From a virus: a stretch of 64,000 bases of DNA. Positions 41,767 to 50,629 of this stretch are shown here, piece by piece; within the stretch, counting starts at the first letter, position 1; every line of letters begins with the position of its first letter. The notes under the pieces are model-generated. The model saw nothing but the letters and a program-made list of their open reading frames with translations. It made no database searches and was not told where the DNA came from. The stretch covers positions 1-64,000 of the IMG/VR virus record IMGVR_UViG_3300032046_000015; one strand, given 5' to 3'. A program made the translations under genes and the position numbers.

Positions 41767-42015
41767 TTAATTCCTTGTTGGCCCATCATATCGCCAGAAT
41801 AATCTGGCTTGAACTGGACTAACATATTTACGCAAATCCCTCTTGTGTACTATCATGGGCAATTCCAGTTTACTCCAATCAACATCGTGAATCAAATACA
41901 CCTTATCACGACTGATCAACTTGGCAGGATTGCTTGATATTAACACAACATACTTGTTTGGTTTACCTTTAAGTTTGTGTTCTCTCATGAATGCTTTGAT
42001 CACTGTCACCGACAT
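41767..42015 (-). CDS. Hypothetical small protein
   Basis: 82 residues (MSVTVIKAFMREHKLKGKPN), basic, with strand segments YVVLISSNPAKLISRDKVYL. Overlaps the UDG gene by 10 nt. No known family. Confidence 0.55.
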   Translation of the reverse strand: MSVTVIKAFMREHKLKGKPNKYVVLISSNPAKLISRDKVYLIHDVDWSKLELPMIVHKRDLRKYVSPVQARLFWRYDGPTRN

Positions 42016-42596
42016 GGTACACCTGTCCTGGCTATTTCCAAAGCCTTTAACAGATCAACTACAAACTGCCCTTCATAAGTATCTGCCTCACGTCCTTGTT
42101 TCCTTAACAGATAAGCAGGATGCCATGTTGATACTGCTTTATATATGTGTCCAGTTATGGATACTGTACTCACCCTGCCCCTTATGACAGACATGTTATC
42201 ATCCACACCTAACACATAGAATGCCGATATGCGTCCAAGCGTCACTATGGCTTTAGGAGACACAGCATTGATCTGCCTTACCAAACGTTGACGGCATGAC
42301 GCACCCCAATTCAAATCTTGTATTTTGTTATCTGGTGGACGGCACATCAAAACGTTTGTTATGTAGGATTGTTCCAAGTCAACTCCTGCTGTATCTGCCA
42401 AACGTTCTAACATAGCACCAGCCCTGCCCACAAACGGAACACCCTGTCTGTCTTCATTTGCTCCTGGTGCCTCTCCTATAAACATGATCTCAGGATTGAT
42501 GCGCCCCTTCCCAAAAACAACATTCTGTCTAGTCTTATGTAACTCACACAGTGTACAAGACTTGTACTTCTCTTGTATCCTCAGTATGCTAGGCAT
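42006..42596 (-). CDS. Uracil-DNA glycosylase, family 4
   Basis: 196 residues from MPSILRIQEKYKSC, ATG with SD GGAGG 6 nt upstream. [4Fe-4S] cysteines are in CTLC, at MCRPPDN and at WGASCRQRL, as in family 4/5 UDGs. Motif A is GEAPGANEDRQGVPFVGRAG and motif B is TWHPAYLLR. It removes uracil from DNA. Its presence together with dCMP deaminase and ThyX suggests control of uracil in the phage genome, and argues against a dU-containing genome. Confidence 0.88.
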   Translation of the reverse strand: MPSILRIQEKYKSCTLCELHKTRQNVVFGKGRINPEIMFIGEAPGANEDRQGVPFVGRAGAMLERLADTAGVDLEQSYITNVLMCRPPDNKIQDLNWGASCRQRLVRQINAVSPKAIVTLGRISAFYVLGVDDNMSVIRGRVSTVSITGHIYKAVSTWHPAYLLRKQGREADTYEGQFVVDLLKALEIARTGVPCR

Positions 42597-43695
42597 GTGT
42601 TGCCTCCATACTGTTTTCATACTGTACCCTTATCCCAATAAGTTGTGGCGTTGGACAAGAATTATGGCAATATTCATTCCCCAGAACAGCACTGATGTCT
42701 CTGGTCAGATAATATGTACACATCTCCTGTATTTGATTTCTGGTGTAATGCTTAGCACCCCTTGGACACACAATCTCTCCATCTCTGGCAACTCCCAATG
42801 ATAACAACTTTTCAAAATTGGACGGTGATAGCATAGTCTTGAAGTCAAGCACTTGTAGCATTTCTTGGGATTTTTCCAGATCACGCACAGACACCATAAA
42901 TTTCATGTTGTCGTTACAATCAAATAATCGGATCAATTTGAGATTGCGCACCACTTGATCTTTGTGTTCTCTTATGGCCAATCTGAGTCTGCTGGCTATT
43001 CCATCCCATTGTGCGCTATCAACATCAAGACTATTAAGCACATTATTCAAATTGCCAAAAGCCTGTATAATCTTTGTTGCGTATGTCTTGCCTATTCCTG
43101 GCACGCCAGGCACATTATCGCTGGTACAACCACTCAAGCATTTGGCATCACTGAATTGACTTGGTGTTAATCCTTTCAAATCCATAAGCCTTTGTTCATT
43201 TACACACTCATCATCAGTCTTGCGTTTTGATAACACCACAGTCCTGTTTGGGCCAACAGCCTGTAACAAGTCTTCATCTCCTGTGTATATAACAACATTA
43301 AAGCCAACTTCAGAATAACGTTTGGCCAATGTATATAATACATCATCTGCTTCATATCCATCCGCTGATGCCTGTCTTATCCCCAAATAAGATAACAGCC
43401 TAATGGCAATTGGTTCCTGTTCGTGTACTGATGCTGTCAATTCATCGTACTGGGCAGATGGCTTGTGGCCTTTATATGTTGGCAGCGTCTGTCTCCTGAT
43501 GTTGTGAATACTATCCCATACCACAACCATGCTTCCACCATAAGTCTCATGTATTTTAAGAATTTGCCTCAAGAAGCCATACACTCCACCTGTTCTCACT
43601 GTTGATCCTTCCCACTCAGTGGTCAGACTATTGAAAGCATAAGCTGCCTTGAATAAAAGGAATTTGGCATCCAGCAATAGTAAATCACAATTCAT
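42589..43695 (-). CDS. 5'-3' exonuclease / flap endonuclease
   Basis: 368 residues; the ATG overlaps the previous stop (ATGA) and starts MNCDLLLLDAKFLLFKAAYA. Metal-site acids lie in SMVVVWDS, ADGYEADDVLYTLAKRYSEV and VIYTGDEDLLQAVG, and the helix-hairpin-helix is PGVPGIGKTYATKIIQAFG, all as in Pol I N-domain / T5 FEN enzymes. It probably removes RNA primers and flaps for the DnaE-type replicase, which has no such domain. Confidence 0.88.
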   Translation of the reverse strand: MNCDLLLLDAKFLLFKAAYAFNSLTTEWEGSTVRTGGVYGFLRQILKIHETYGGSMVVVWDSIHNIRRQTLPTYKGHKPSAQYDELTASVHEQEPIAIRLLSYLGIRQASADGYEADDVLYTLAKRYSEVGFNVVIYTGDEDLLQAVGPNRTVVLSKRKTDDECVNEQRLMDLKGLTPSQFSDAKCLSGCTSDNVPGVPGIGKTYATKIIQAFGNLNNVLNSLDVDSAQWDGIASRLRLAIREHKDQVVRNLKLIRLFDCNDNMKFMVSVRDLEKSQEMLQVLDFKTMLSPSNFEKLLSLGVARDGEIVCPRGAKHYTRNQIQEMCTYYLTRDISAVLGNEYCHNSCPTPQLIGIRVQYENSMEATHA

Positions 43696-44267
43696 GAAAA
43701 TATGCCCATCACACTGTACATGTTTTCCCAACAGCCAGGTGCGTGAAAGAATTTGAAGCCTTGTTCTTTGTATGCGTCTGCCACAGTGAGATCATCATCA
43801 ATCGCATACAAACTGCTGCCCATATCATGTGCTAGTTTAATGGATGATAACACTCCTCTCTTATAATCTTGATCGTGATCTGTGGTTGTTCTCATGTGTA
43901 AACTTATGGTCATCTTGACACCAAACACATCTTTCAACCATATTGTTGTAGCCTGTCGCACCTTCTCATTGCGTCCTGTAAGGAACACAATGTCATGGTA
44001 CATAACTGCAGTTGCCAATACTTCTTGGCTATATGGAATGATCCCATCCTGTAGTATCAATTCAGGATTGAGAAAATTATCCCATTGATCTTGGGTGATG
44101 TGTTTCTTATCACACGATGCTTGCTTCAAACAGAATGGTTCAAGCAAGTCTGGTTGTAGGTATGGACACTTGATCTGGCGACAAGCATCCAAGTCTAGCA
44201 CAGGCTTTAACAAGTGTTGTCGGTGCCTGTTGTCTGCTATGGTGCCATCAATATCAACAACTATCAT
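43692..44267 (-). CDS. HAD-family phosphatase (PNK C-terminal-like)
   Basis: 191 residues. Motif I is VVDIDGTIADNRHR (D5, D7), motif II is IVFLTGRNEKVRQ, and the late acidic motif is LYAIDDDLTVADAYKEQG. This layout matches the 3'-phosphatase domain of polynucleotide kinases and related nucleotidases. An internal Cys/His/Lys insert (IKCPYLQPDLLEPFCLKQAS) is unusual. It probably dephosphorylates DNA ends or nucleotides. Confidence 0.72.
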   Translation of the reverse strand: MIVVDIDGTIADNRHRQHLLKPVLDLDACRQIKCPYLQPDLLEPFCLKQASCDKKHITQDQWDNFLNPELILQDGIIPYSQEVLATAVMYHDIVFLTGRNEKVRQATTIWLKDVFGVKMTISLHMRTTTDHDQDYKRGVLSSIKLAHDMGSSLYAIDDDLTVADAYKEQGFKFFHAPGCWENMYSVMGIFS

Positions 44268-44830
44268 TTGCTGTCTCCTGTGTGCGATTTACAACGCTGT
44301 ATAGCCAATGGCTTTAGTGCTTCTTTGATTGCCCAAGGTGGTACCATCGCCAGAAAATCCTTGAGGATAAACACAACTATGGAGTATGGTTTGACCCAAC
44401 ATTCCATTCTGTTAGGATTGACTGGCTTCATGCTGGCTATAGCGTGCCATGTTTCCGCATCCATCAATAAGTAATCTGTCTCCATGTTCCTGCTCATGAT
44501 ATACCACAATCGCTTGTTACTATCCTTTGTCTCCAACCCGTCTTGCCACCATCTCATGACTACAGCATCTTTGATTATAAAAGACAGGTCAAACTCCTCT
44601 CTCTTGCGCAATTCAAAGTGTATTGGAAAATTGGGTTCAGGAGCAAGCAAATCGCCAGCAGCAAATCGTTTGTCCCAACCACCACTCATCACTGTTCTCT
44701 TAAACACCTTAGTTGACTTGGTTGATTTGCCATCAGTCCACCATAGTGATAGGATGTGTGCTATTCTGTTTTCATATGACGCACCCTTCTGCCTGGACAT
44801 CCTTCCAACTTGACTTGCTGTTCGTTTCAT
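44264..44830 (-). CDS. Holliday junction resolvase-like nuclease
   Basis: 188 residues. Residues about 12-75 have KGASYENRIAHIL, MSGGWDKRFAAGDLLAPEP and FPIHFELRKREEFDL, giving the E...GD...E.R/K layout of PD-(D/E)XK archaeal-type resolvases. The C-terminal half is unassigned. Start and stop overlap neighbours (ATGA). It follows SbcC, so a recombination role fits. It could instead be a general nuclease. Confidence 0.6.
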   Translation of the reverse strand: MKRTASQVGRMSRQKGASYENRIAHILSLWWTDGKSTKSTKVFKRTVMSGGWDKRFAAGDLLAPEPNFPIHFELRKREEFDLSFIIKDAVVMRWWQDGLETKDSNKRLWYIMSRNMETDYLLMDAETWHAIASMKPVNPNRMECWVKPYSIVVFILKDFLAMVPPWAIKEALKPLAIQRCKSHTGDSK

Positions 44831-46716
44831 TCCACCCATGATTTGCCTCCAGCACGTTTGATAAATATGGTATCATCAAAATATCCTCTTACATTGGGAT
44901 CATGTGTAATAACTGTGACGCAACCATATTGGCCTTTTAATGTGTTAAGTAGTGGGCCATAGAATCTCTCTTTGCCTGCTGTATCTAGCCCAACATCAGG
45001 TTCATCCAAGAATAAGTTGGCAATACTGGCGCCTGTTCTTGCTCTGACCAAAGACATCAAAGCCAACGATACAGCAAGTGAAATCCTCTTGGCCTGTCCA
45101 CCCGATGGCGTCACATCTCCCAAATTTTCTATGTTCAGTTTGAACCCAAGTTTATCTACAGCCTTGCCACTTTTGAGTTTGCTTCTTGTGTCTAATTCCA
45201 GTGTTATGCTGCCATCAGTTAACAGCCCCAGATATTGGTTGGCCGATGACTCCAACGTTGGCAGCACCTGTAGAATGGCCCAGTTAATCAGCCCTTCATT
45301 TCCATAAGCATCTACCCAAAATTCAGTCAACCTTAATCGGTCAGACAATTCCTTAATCTTGCTTTGAGCTTGAGACCTCAACCGTTTGTGCTCACGCAAT
45401 CGCTGTTCTAATTGTGTGGTGTTACCAGTATGTGGACACTTTTCTGCTCTGGTTTCATTTAGTTGCTTTTTTAACCTTACAATTTCAGATATCAATTGGT
45501 TGTTGACTTTTATGTCAGATTGATACTTGTGTAGTAAACCAATGGCCTTATTGTGTAATGCTTGGCAATCCTTGATGTCAGTATTGATAGAATCTAAAAC
45601 AACATTTGATGCTTCTATTTCTTGTCGTTTTACAACCATGTCATTATCTATGATTCTTAACACAGCACACTGTTCCTTGATCTGTTTGTACAACTGTTCT
45701 TTATAATCCTTGGCTTCACCAACAGAAAGTGGACTGTTACAAGTTGGACACCGCTCACCAGTCAGTTGGTGAAGTCTATCATTTAGTCCATGTAATTGTG
45801 TCTCTTTTGAAGCTTGGTCACGCACTAAAACGGTGTGTTCATCTCTCAACTGTTCGTGAACCTTCTTGGCTTCAAGCAATTGTTTGTTTGCTATTTCTAA
45901 CTGAGCAACAGACTTGGACACACTTGTTTGAGCACTTGTCGCTTTAACATCTATACTCAACGGTTCAACTGCTTGACTAGCCAATGTATCTAGTTGTGTA
46001 TTTATCTCATTTATGTGTAATTGATGTTTATATTCCCAATCCTTTACTTTGCCTTGTGATAAATCAATATCCAATTCCAATGTGGAAATGTTGGATGATA
46101 TGCCACTCATTTTAACGTTCCATTCAGCCAATTCTGTCTTGATGGATGATACCCTTTTTCTGGCTACAACAGCGCAATCAGACATTACATCCAAGTTGAG
46201 TATCCTTCTCAATATGGACTTGCGCTCAGCATCTGTTGTGTTAGGGTCAGCAAATCGTTTGTAATCACCTTGACAATACATGGTGGTATTCTTGAACGTT
46301 TGCCAATCCATTCCAAGCAACTTTTCAACTGCTTCTACAGTCTGCTTATGCCCTGTGACTTCATTAATTGTTGTGCCTTTGCTGTCCAATATCTGTAATG
46401 TAGCATCAGTCTGTCCCTTGCCTCTGGAACGTTCTATGTATATGTCATTGGTGTTGTCCTTAATGTGTAGCTTGACAACAGCCTGTTTTGAATGTTTATT
46501 TACAACATCATCTCCTGTATCTCCATCTGCTGTTTCACCGTATAAACACCAAGCCAAAGCCTTATACAATGAGCTTTTGCCCACTCCATTACTCTCTGCT
46601 GATGTAGCAGTTGTGTTATGTCCTAACACAAGCATTGATGGCTTGTTCAGAAATATAGTCTGGTGTTCTGTGAAAGGACAAAAGCCTTGAACATCCAATT
46701 GTTCAAATACTATCAT
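44827..46716 (-). CDS. SbcC/Rad50-like ATPase (T4 gp46-like)
   Basis: 629 residues from MIVFEQLDVQGFCPFTEHQT; ATGA overlap with SbcD fixes the start. Walker A is ESNGVGKSS (41-49), followed by two coiled-coil arms around a zinc hook CPTC (323-326), then a signature SGGQAKR and Walker B/D-loop region FLDEPDVGLD near the C-terminus. With SbcD it forms a DNA-end-processing complex that starts recombination-dependent replication. It is shorter than bacterial SbcC, as in T4-like phages. Confidence 0.92.
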   Translation of the reverse strand: MIVFEQLDVQGFCPFTEHQTIFLNKPSMLVLGHNTTATSAESNGVGKSSLYKALAWCLYGETADGDTGDDVVNKHSKQAVVKLHIKDNTNDIYIERSRGKGQTDATLQILDSKGTTINEVTGHKQTVEAVEKLLGMDWQTFKNTTMYCQGDYKRFADPNTTDAERKSILRRILNLDVMSDCAVVARKRVSSIKTELAEWNVKMSGISSNISTLELDIDLSQGKVKDWEYKHQLHINEINTQLDTLASQAVEPLSIDVKATSAQTSVSKSVAQLEIANKQLLEAKKVHEQLRDEHTVLVRDQASKETQLHGLNDRLHQLTGERCPTCNSPLSVGEAKDYKEQLYKQIKEQCAVLRIIDNDMVVKRQEIEASNVVLDSINTDIKDCQALHNKAIGLLHKYQSDIKVNNQLISEIVRLKKQLNETRAEKCPHTGNTTQLEQRLREHKRLRSQAQSKIKELSDRLRLTEFWVDAYGNEGLINWAILQVLPTLESSANQYLGLLTDGSITLELDTRSKLKSGKAVDKLGFKLNIENLGDVTPSGGQAKRISLAVSLALMSLVRARTGASIANLFLDEPDVGLDTAGKERFYGPLLNTLKGQYGCVTVITHDPNVRGYFDDTIFIKRAGGKSWVE

Positions 46717-47789
46717 GATCTTGCCTCTCCCAATATATCCATACCTATCTGCCAAGCCTGTTTCTTGTCCTCATCTGATAGGCCTGAAACTTCAACCATG
46801 TACTTATCCAACATGGATTCTATCGTTGGCAGAGCAGCCATTTCTGATGCCGTTGGAATGGCTTTCTGGGTATCTGCCTGTGTTATAGTCCAAGTCAACA
46901 TCCTCACATTTTCTGGTAATTTATCGGATACAGTGTTCAACGCTGCCTTTTGTGTGTTAACATCACCAGCATTGACAATGATATGTAGATGGACATATAC
47001 CTTATCCTTGGCCAATGCCTCCAACACTTCCAACAAACCTTTGGCATTGTGACAACCTTTAATTTCTGTTGTTCTGAATTCTGGTGATTTTATAGGCTGG
47101 AATTCTTTGTGTATTACTTGTCCATTATCAAAAGTGATAAGCCAATAACCTTTGTTGTTTGATTCCTGGAAGGATAGTGGCAACGGTGAGCCAACATACA
47201 TTCCTTTGTGAAACTCTTGACTTTCATGAAAGTGTCCTGATAGAACATAATTGAAGTGGTCATAATCTTTGACTTCAATACCAAACTTATTCACCCAACC
47301 ATTATTCCTACAGCCTACAAACGATTGGTGGCAGAGCAGCACATCCCCACGCAGCTGTTGGATAATTTCTTTGGCTTTGCGGTCAGGCAGATAAGGTAAT
47401 GCTATCAAAGTTGTATTGCTAAATTCCAAAGCATCACCTTCATTGAGAACGTTAATGTTGCGATTGTCCAAGTAATCCACATTATAATGCTGTCCAAAAG
47501 CATCATGGGCATCGTGATTGCCAGGTAATATGTATATGTTCTTGTCTCCGTGATCTTCAAATGTTCTGCCTATTTTCTTCAGTGTGGGGGCATCTAACAA
47601 TCTATTATGGTATAAATCTCCAAGAATTAACACATCAATAACACTCTTATCGCTTAACACAATATCTAACACATGATTGACATCCAACAACCTGTCTGTG
47701 TAACCTTCTGATGTCGGTTTGGCCAAGTACAGGTTGTTGGTAGCATGTAAATCAGCTGTCACGGCCACTGTGTATCCTTTGTTGCTCAC
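46713..47789 (-). CDS. SbcD/Mre11-like nuclease (T4 gp47-like)
   Basis: 358 residues. The five metallo-phosphoesterase motifs are present: ADLHA, ILGDLYHNR, LPGNHDAHD, LLCHQSF and LSGHFHE. The order and spacing match Mre11/SbcD. It overlaps both RecA and SbcC by 4 nt (ATGA), so the repair complex is translated in fixed ratio. It cuts DNA ends and hairpins; the 44-bp palindrome elsewhere would be a natural substrate. Confidence 0.92.
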   Translation of the reverse strand: MSNKGYTVAVTADLHATNNLYLAKPTSEGYTDRLLDVNHVLDIVLSDKSVIDVLILGDLYHNRLLDAPTLKKIGRTFEDHGDKNIYILPGNHDAHDAFGQHYNVDYLDNRNINVLNEGDALEFSNTTLIALPYLPDRKAKEIIQQLRGDVLLCHQSFVGCRNNGWVNKFGIEVKDYDHFNYVLSGHFHESQEFHKGMYVGSPLPLSFQESNNKGYWLITFDNGQVIHKEFQPIKSPEFRTTEIKGCHNAKGLLEVLEALAKDKVYVHLHIIVNAGDVNTQKAALNTVSDKLPENVRMLTWTITQADTQKAIPTASEMAALPTIESMLDKYMVEVSGLSDEDKKQAWQIGMDILGEARS

Positions 47790-48805
47790 AGCATCCTTCT
47801 TATCTTGTCAGCTATGTCCTTGTGTTCCTTCAGGTATTCTTTGGCATTCTCCAAGCCTTGTCCTATGCGTTCACCTTGAAATGAATACCACGCACCCGAT
47901 TGTTCGATGATTTTTGCTTCTACACCCAGAGCAACTATCTCATGGATGATGTCTATGCCTTTGCCAAATTCTATCACAAATTCACCCTTCTTGAAAGGGA
48001 CAGCAATCTGGTTTTTCCACACATATCCCTCACAAACGTGCGCTTTGTCGTTGTTGGCTAATGCCCCTTTGCGCTTGATGTTGATCCCAAGGCTGGCATA
48101 AAATCTTGGTGCTTTGCCACAAGTTGTATCATCCTTATTTCCAAACATCACTCCTATCTTTTCACGCAATTGACTTATAAACACAAGTGCCACACGCTCT
48201 GATGATACATCACGGATGATGTGTTTAAGCCCAGATGACATGACATTGGCTTGAGGAGCATAATGCTTGTCGCCAAGTTCACCTTCTATCTCACACTTGG
48301 CAGGACAAGCAGTCATGGAATCTAACACAACCAGAATGGGTATATCAATTTTTTGTTCTTTGCGCATCGCTGATATCCGCTTGACCGTTGACATGATAAT
48401 ACCCAATGCCTGCTCAAGATGTAGTGGCTGTGATATGATCATGTCTTGGATGTTGACTCCTATCTTTTGGGCATAGCCTGGATCCAATTTATATTCAGCA
48501 TCTATGTACAACACTATGCCATTAGTCCTTTGGCATTCTGCGCACAAGTGTAAGGCAACTGTGGTCTTACCACCACCCTCTGGCCCTGCCAATAAAGTCA
48601 AACGGCCATAGGGCACTCCATTGCGCCCTATGGCCTTGTCCAAGGCCAAACTTTGTGTAGAACAAACACCCTTTATGTCTATGGACAACTTGTTATCTCC
48701 AAGAAGCATGGCTGTGTCATTGCCATGCTCTTTGCGGATGGTGTTCACCACTTCCTGTGCCGTTTGTGCTGTAACTGGCTTTGATGTTGGCCTTTTGCGC
48801 TCCAT
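47786..48805 (-). CDS. RecA-like recombinase
   Basis: 339 residues from MERKRPTSKPVTAQTAQEVV; the ATG lies 1 nt after the SSB-like stop with AAGG upstream. Walker A is GPEGGGKT (74-81), Walker B is ILVVLDSM (157-164), and the L2-side block VALVFISQLREKIGVMFGNK is standard bacterial RecA. Closer to RecA than to UvsX. It performs strand exchange, with SSB and SbcCD encoded next to it. Confidence 0.92.
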   Translation of the reverse strand: MERKRPTSKPVTAQTAQEVVNTIRKEHGNDTAMLLGDNKLSIDIKGVCSTQSLALDKAIGRNGVPYGRLTLLAGPEGGGKTTVALHLCAECQRTNGIVLYIDAEYKLDPGYAQKIGVNIQDMIISQPLHLEQALGIIMSTVKRISAMRKEQKIDIPILVVLDSMTACPAKCEIEGELGDKHYAPQANVMSSGLKHIIRDVSSERVALVFISQLREKIGVMFGNKDDTTCGKAPRFYASLGINIKRKGALANNDKAHVCEGYVWKNQIAVPFKKGEFVIEFGKGIDIIHEIVALGVEAKIIEQSGAWYSFQGERIGQGLENAKEYLKEHKDIADKIRRML

Positions 48806-48806
48806 G

Positions 48807-49829
48807 TTATACCTTCTGTCTTGCGGCTGCGGCTGCTTTGCGTTTTTCCAACTCACGTTCCAGTGCTTCTAACTCTGGATCAGGAGCAGTTGCCTGTGTG
48901 GTTGGTGTGTTATTGGCTGATGCGGTTGTTGTAGCACCTGCTGGCGTTTTGGATCCACAGGCTTCAGCGCAACCTTTGGATTCATCGCACGATTGGCAAT
49001 CTGTGTCTTTCGCATCATAACCTTGGCCGTGGCATGGCTTCTGTTTGTTCTCTTCTGGCTTGGACTGATCCACTTGAATTCCTGTCATCAGAGCAATCAG
49101 TTCATCGTGTGTCCGTGCCAAGTCAACTGCTGCCATGTAAATATCCGCTTTGGCTCCTGGTTCGATGGATTGTTGGATCAAGAATGTGGTTGGTTTGGGA
49201 AGTGCGACAGGTGATATCAACGATTGTTTGTCCACTTCTATTGTGTATTTGGTGTCGTTTTTCTTGGTGCCAACTCTCTTGACCTTTAGGAACACAGCCC
49301 TTTTTGGATCACATGGATTGCCAATCTCTGCCAACTCATCTGCGATGCGTTCCCATTGTGTATAGGAACAGTTCCAATTGAGCACCTGTGGATCCAAGTC
49401 TTGAAAATCTTTGCCGTTTGGAATTTTGTACTTGATGGGCACCACAGCAAATACAAAACGTCTGCTGGCCTTGATGTCATCCAACTGTTCCTTGGTCATG
49501 TTTTCTGATCCAGCACCGCCCCACACAAGGTTACACACTGGGCACCCTTTACCACCTTCAGCCTTCAGATCAAAGCCTTTCATTTCTTGGGCCAAAGCAA
49601 TAATCCGTGGGTCGGACATAGCTGGATTGCGCTGTGTATCCAAACACATACCTGGTATGCGTCTTGGGCCAAGGCCATAATGGACTTGTAATTCCACATA
49701 GTTTGACATATCTTCTGGACGTGAACTGTCGCAAAAGAATAAAACTGTTTCACCTTCTTTGGGTGTAAAGGAATTGCCGCTTGACAATTCCTGCCTGCGT
49801 TTGCGCACGGCATCAGGATTAAATGGCAT
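48807..49829 (-). CDS. Single-stranded-DNA-binding protein, gp32-like
   Basis: 340 residues. The opening 'F.p...e...fFcdssR' and the Lys/aromatic-rich core (RRFVFAVVPIKYKIPNGKDF; ILNWN-type block near residue 160) are compatible with gp32-like OB-fold SSBs, and a CPVC pair may be part of a zinc site. The C-terminal region has CHGQGYDAKDTDCQSC (Cys-rich) and then a low-complexity Ala/Thr and acidic tail, as in SSBs that bind partners. Directly upstream of RecA. Confidence 0.65.
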   Translation of the reverse strand: MPFNPDAVRKRRQELSSGNSFTPKEGETVLFFCDSSRPEDMSNYVELQVHYGLGPRRIPGMCLDTQRNPAMSDPRIIALAQEMKGFDLKAEGGKGCPVCNLVWGGAGSENMTKEQLDDIKASRRFVFAVVPIKYKIPNGKDFQDLDPQVLNWNCSYTQWERIADELAEIGNPCDPKRAVFLKVKRVGTKKNDTKYTIEVDKQSLISPVALPKPTTFLIQQSIEPGAKADIYMAAVDLARTHDELIALMTGIQVDQSKPEENKQKPCHGQGYDAKDTDCQSCDESKGCAEACGSKTPAGATTTASANNTPTTQATAPDPELEALERELEKRKAAAAARQKV

Positions 49830-49844
49830 TTAATAACCTCACTT

Positions 49845-50327
49845 TCATTCCGGTTTTTCTTTGGTGGCCATGCCAGTGGCTGCTGCTTGTGTACGTTCTG
49901 TGGCACCCAAACTTCTGAGGCTTTCAGCTTTGTGTTTAAGTGCTTGACAAAGCCAATAAAGCCTTGAACATATGGATGAAAATTCTGCCGCTTGTTGTTT
50001 GAAAGCCTGAAACTGCGGATCAGCCTCAACCACAGCTTTGGCCTTCCATTCTGATAGTTTTGGATCACTGGTGGTAATGGACACAATTGATTGAGCCTTC
50101 CATGATCTGTATGCCGCATCAATTTTGTCTCTGGCCTTTTCAGCTGCACCCAACAGGCTACCATAGAATGCTATCTCACTAGCCACCTTGGACATACCTT
50201 CAGACAAATCGTTGATCTGACAAGCTGCCATTGGATTCACTGTGATATTCTGTCCATCGATGTTGATGTCAAAACATTCCATGTTTAACCTGGCTGGCAC
50301 CTGTGGTTGTTGTTTGTTCCGTTCCAT
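49845..50327 (-). CDS. Hypothetical helical protein in recombination operon
   Basis: 160 residues from MERNKQQPQVPARLNMECFD; its ATG overlaps the HU stop (TGATG), so the longer frame is rejected. Helical central part (DLSEGMSKVASEIAFYGSLL, AAEKARDKIDAAYRSWKAQS). Between HU and SSB genes, so perhaps a recombination mediator, but no motif supports this. Confidence 0.55.
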   Translation of the reverse strand: MERNKQQPQVPARLNMECFDINIDGQNITVNPMAACQINDLSEGMSKVASEIAFYGSLLGAAEKARDKIDAAYRSWKAQSIVSITTSDPKLSEWKAKAVVEADPQFQAFKQQAAEFSSICSRLYWLCQALKHKAESLRSLGATERTQAAATGMATKEKPE

Positions 50328-50584
50328 CACTTGCTCTTGCCCAACTCCAGGTTGGCCGATTGGTGGAATACCAACACATTCTTGGCTGGTACAGACACCT
50401 TCTGTTTGGGGTTTTGTGGGTTGAAGCATTCTCTGGCTGGACGTTCTTTGACCTTGAACGTTCCAAAGCCTTTGATCATGACTGTCCCACCCTTTATTGA
50501 GTTGCTCAGCACGCTATCAAACACTGCTTTGACAACGTCCTCACTCACACTCGCACCTTTTGCTACTTCTGGAATACCTGCCAT
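50327..50584 (-). CDS. HU-family DNA-binding protein
   Basis: 85 residues from MAGIPEVAKGASVSEDVVK with SD GGAGAGAG. The 'VMIKGFGTFKVKERPARECF' and 'NPQNPKQKVSVPAKNVLVF' blocks are the HU/IHF signature (G.GtF....R.aR...NP.t...i.ip.....F). A DNA-bending architectural protein, probably used at the phage origin or in genome compaction. Confidence 0.92.
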   Translation of the reverse strand: MAGIPEVAKGASVSEDVVKAVFDSVLSNSIKGGTVMIKGFGTFKVKERPARECFNPQNPKQKVSVPAKNVLVFHQSANLELGKSK

Positions 50585-50629
50585 TGTCTCTCTCCTATTC
50601 ATTTGGTTTGGAAATCACTACTGTGATTA

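Noticed and set aside
44827-47789. SbcCD pair as an antiphage defence system
   Set aside because: Placement with RecA, SSB and DnaE and ATGA coupling fits phage recombination (T4 gp46/gp47), not defence.
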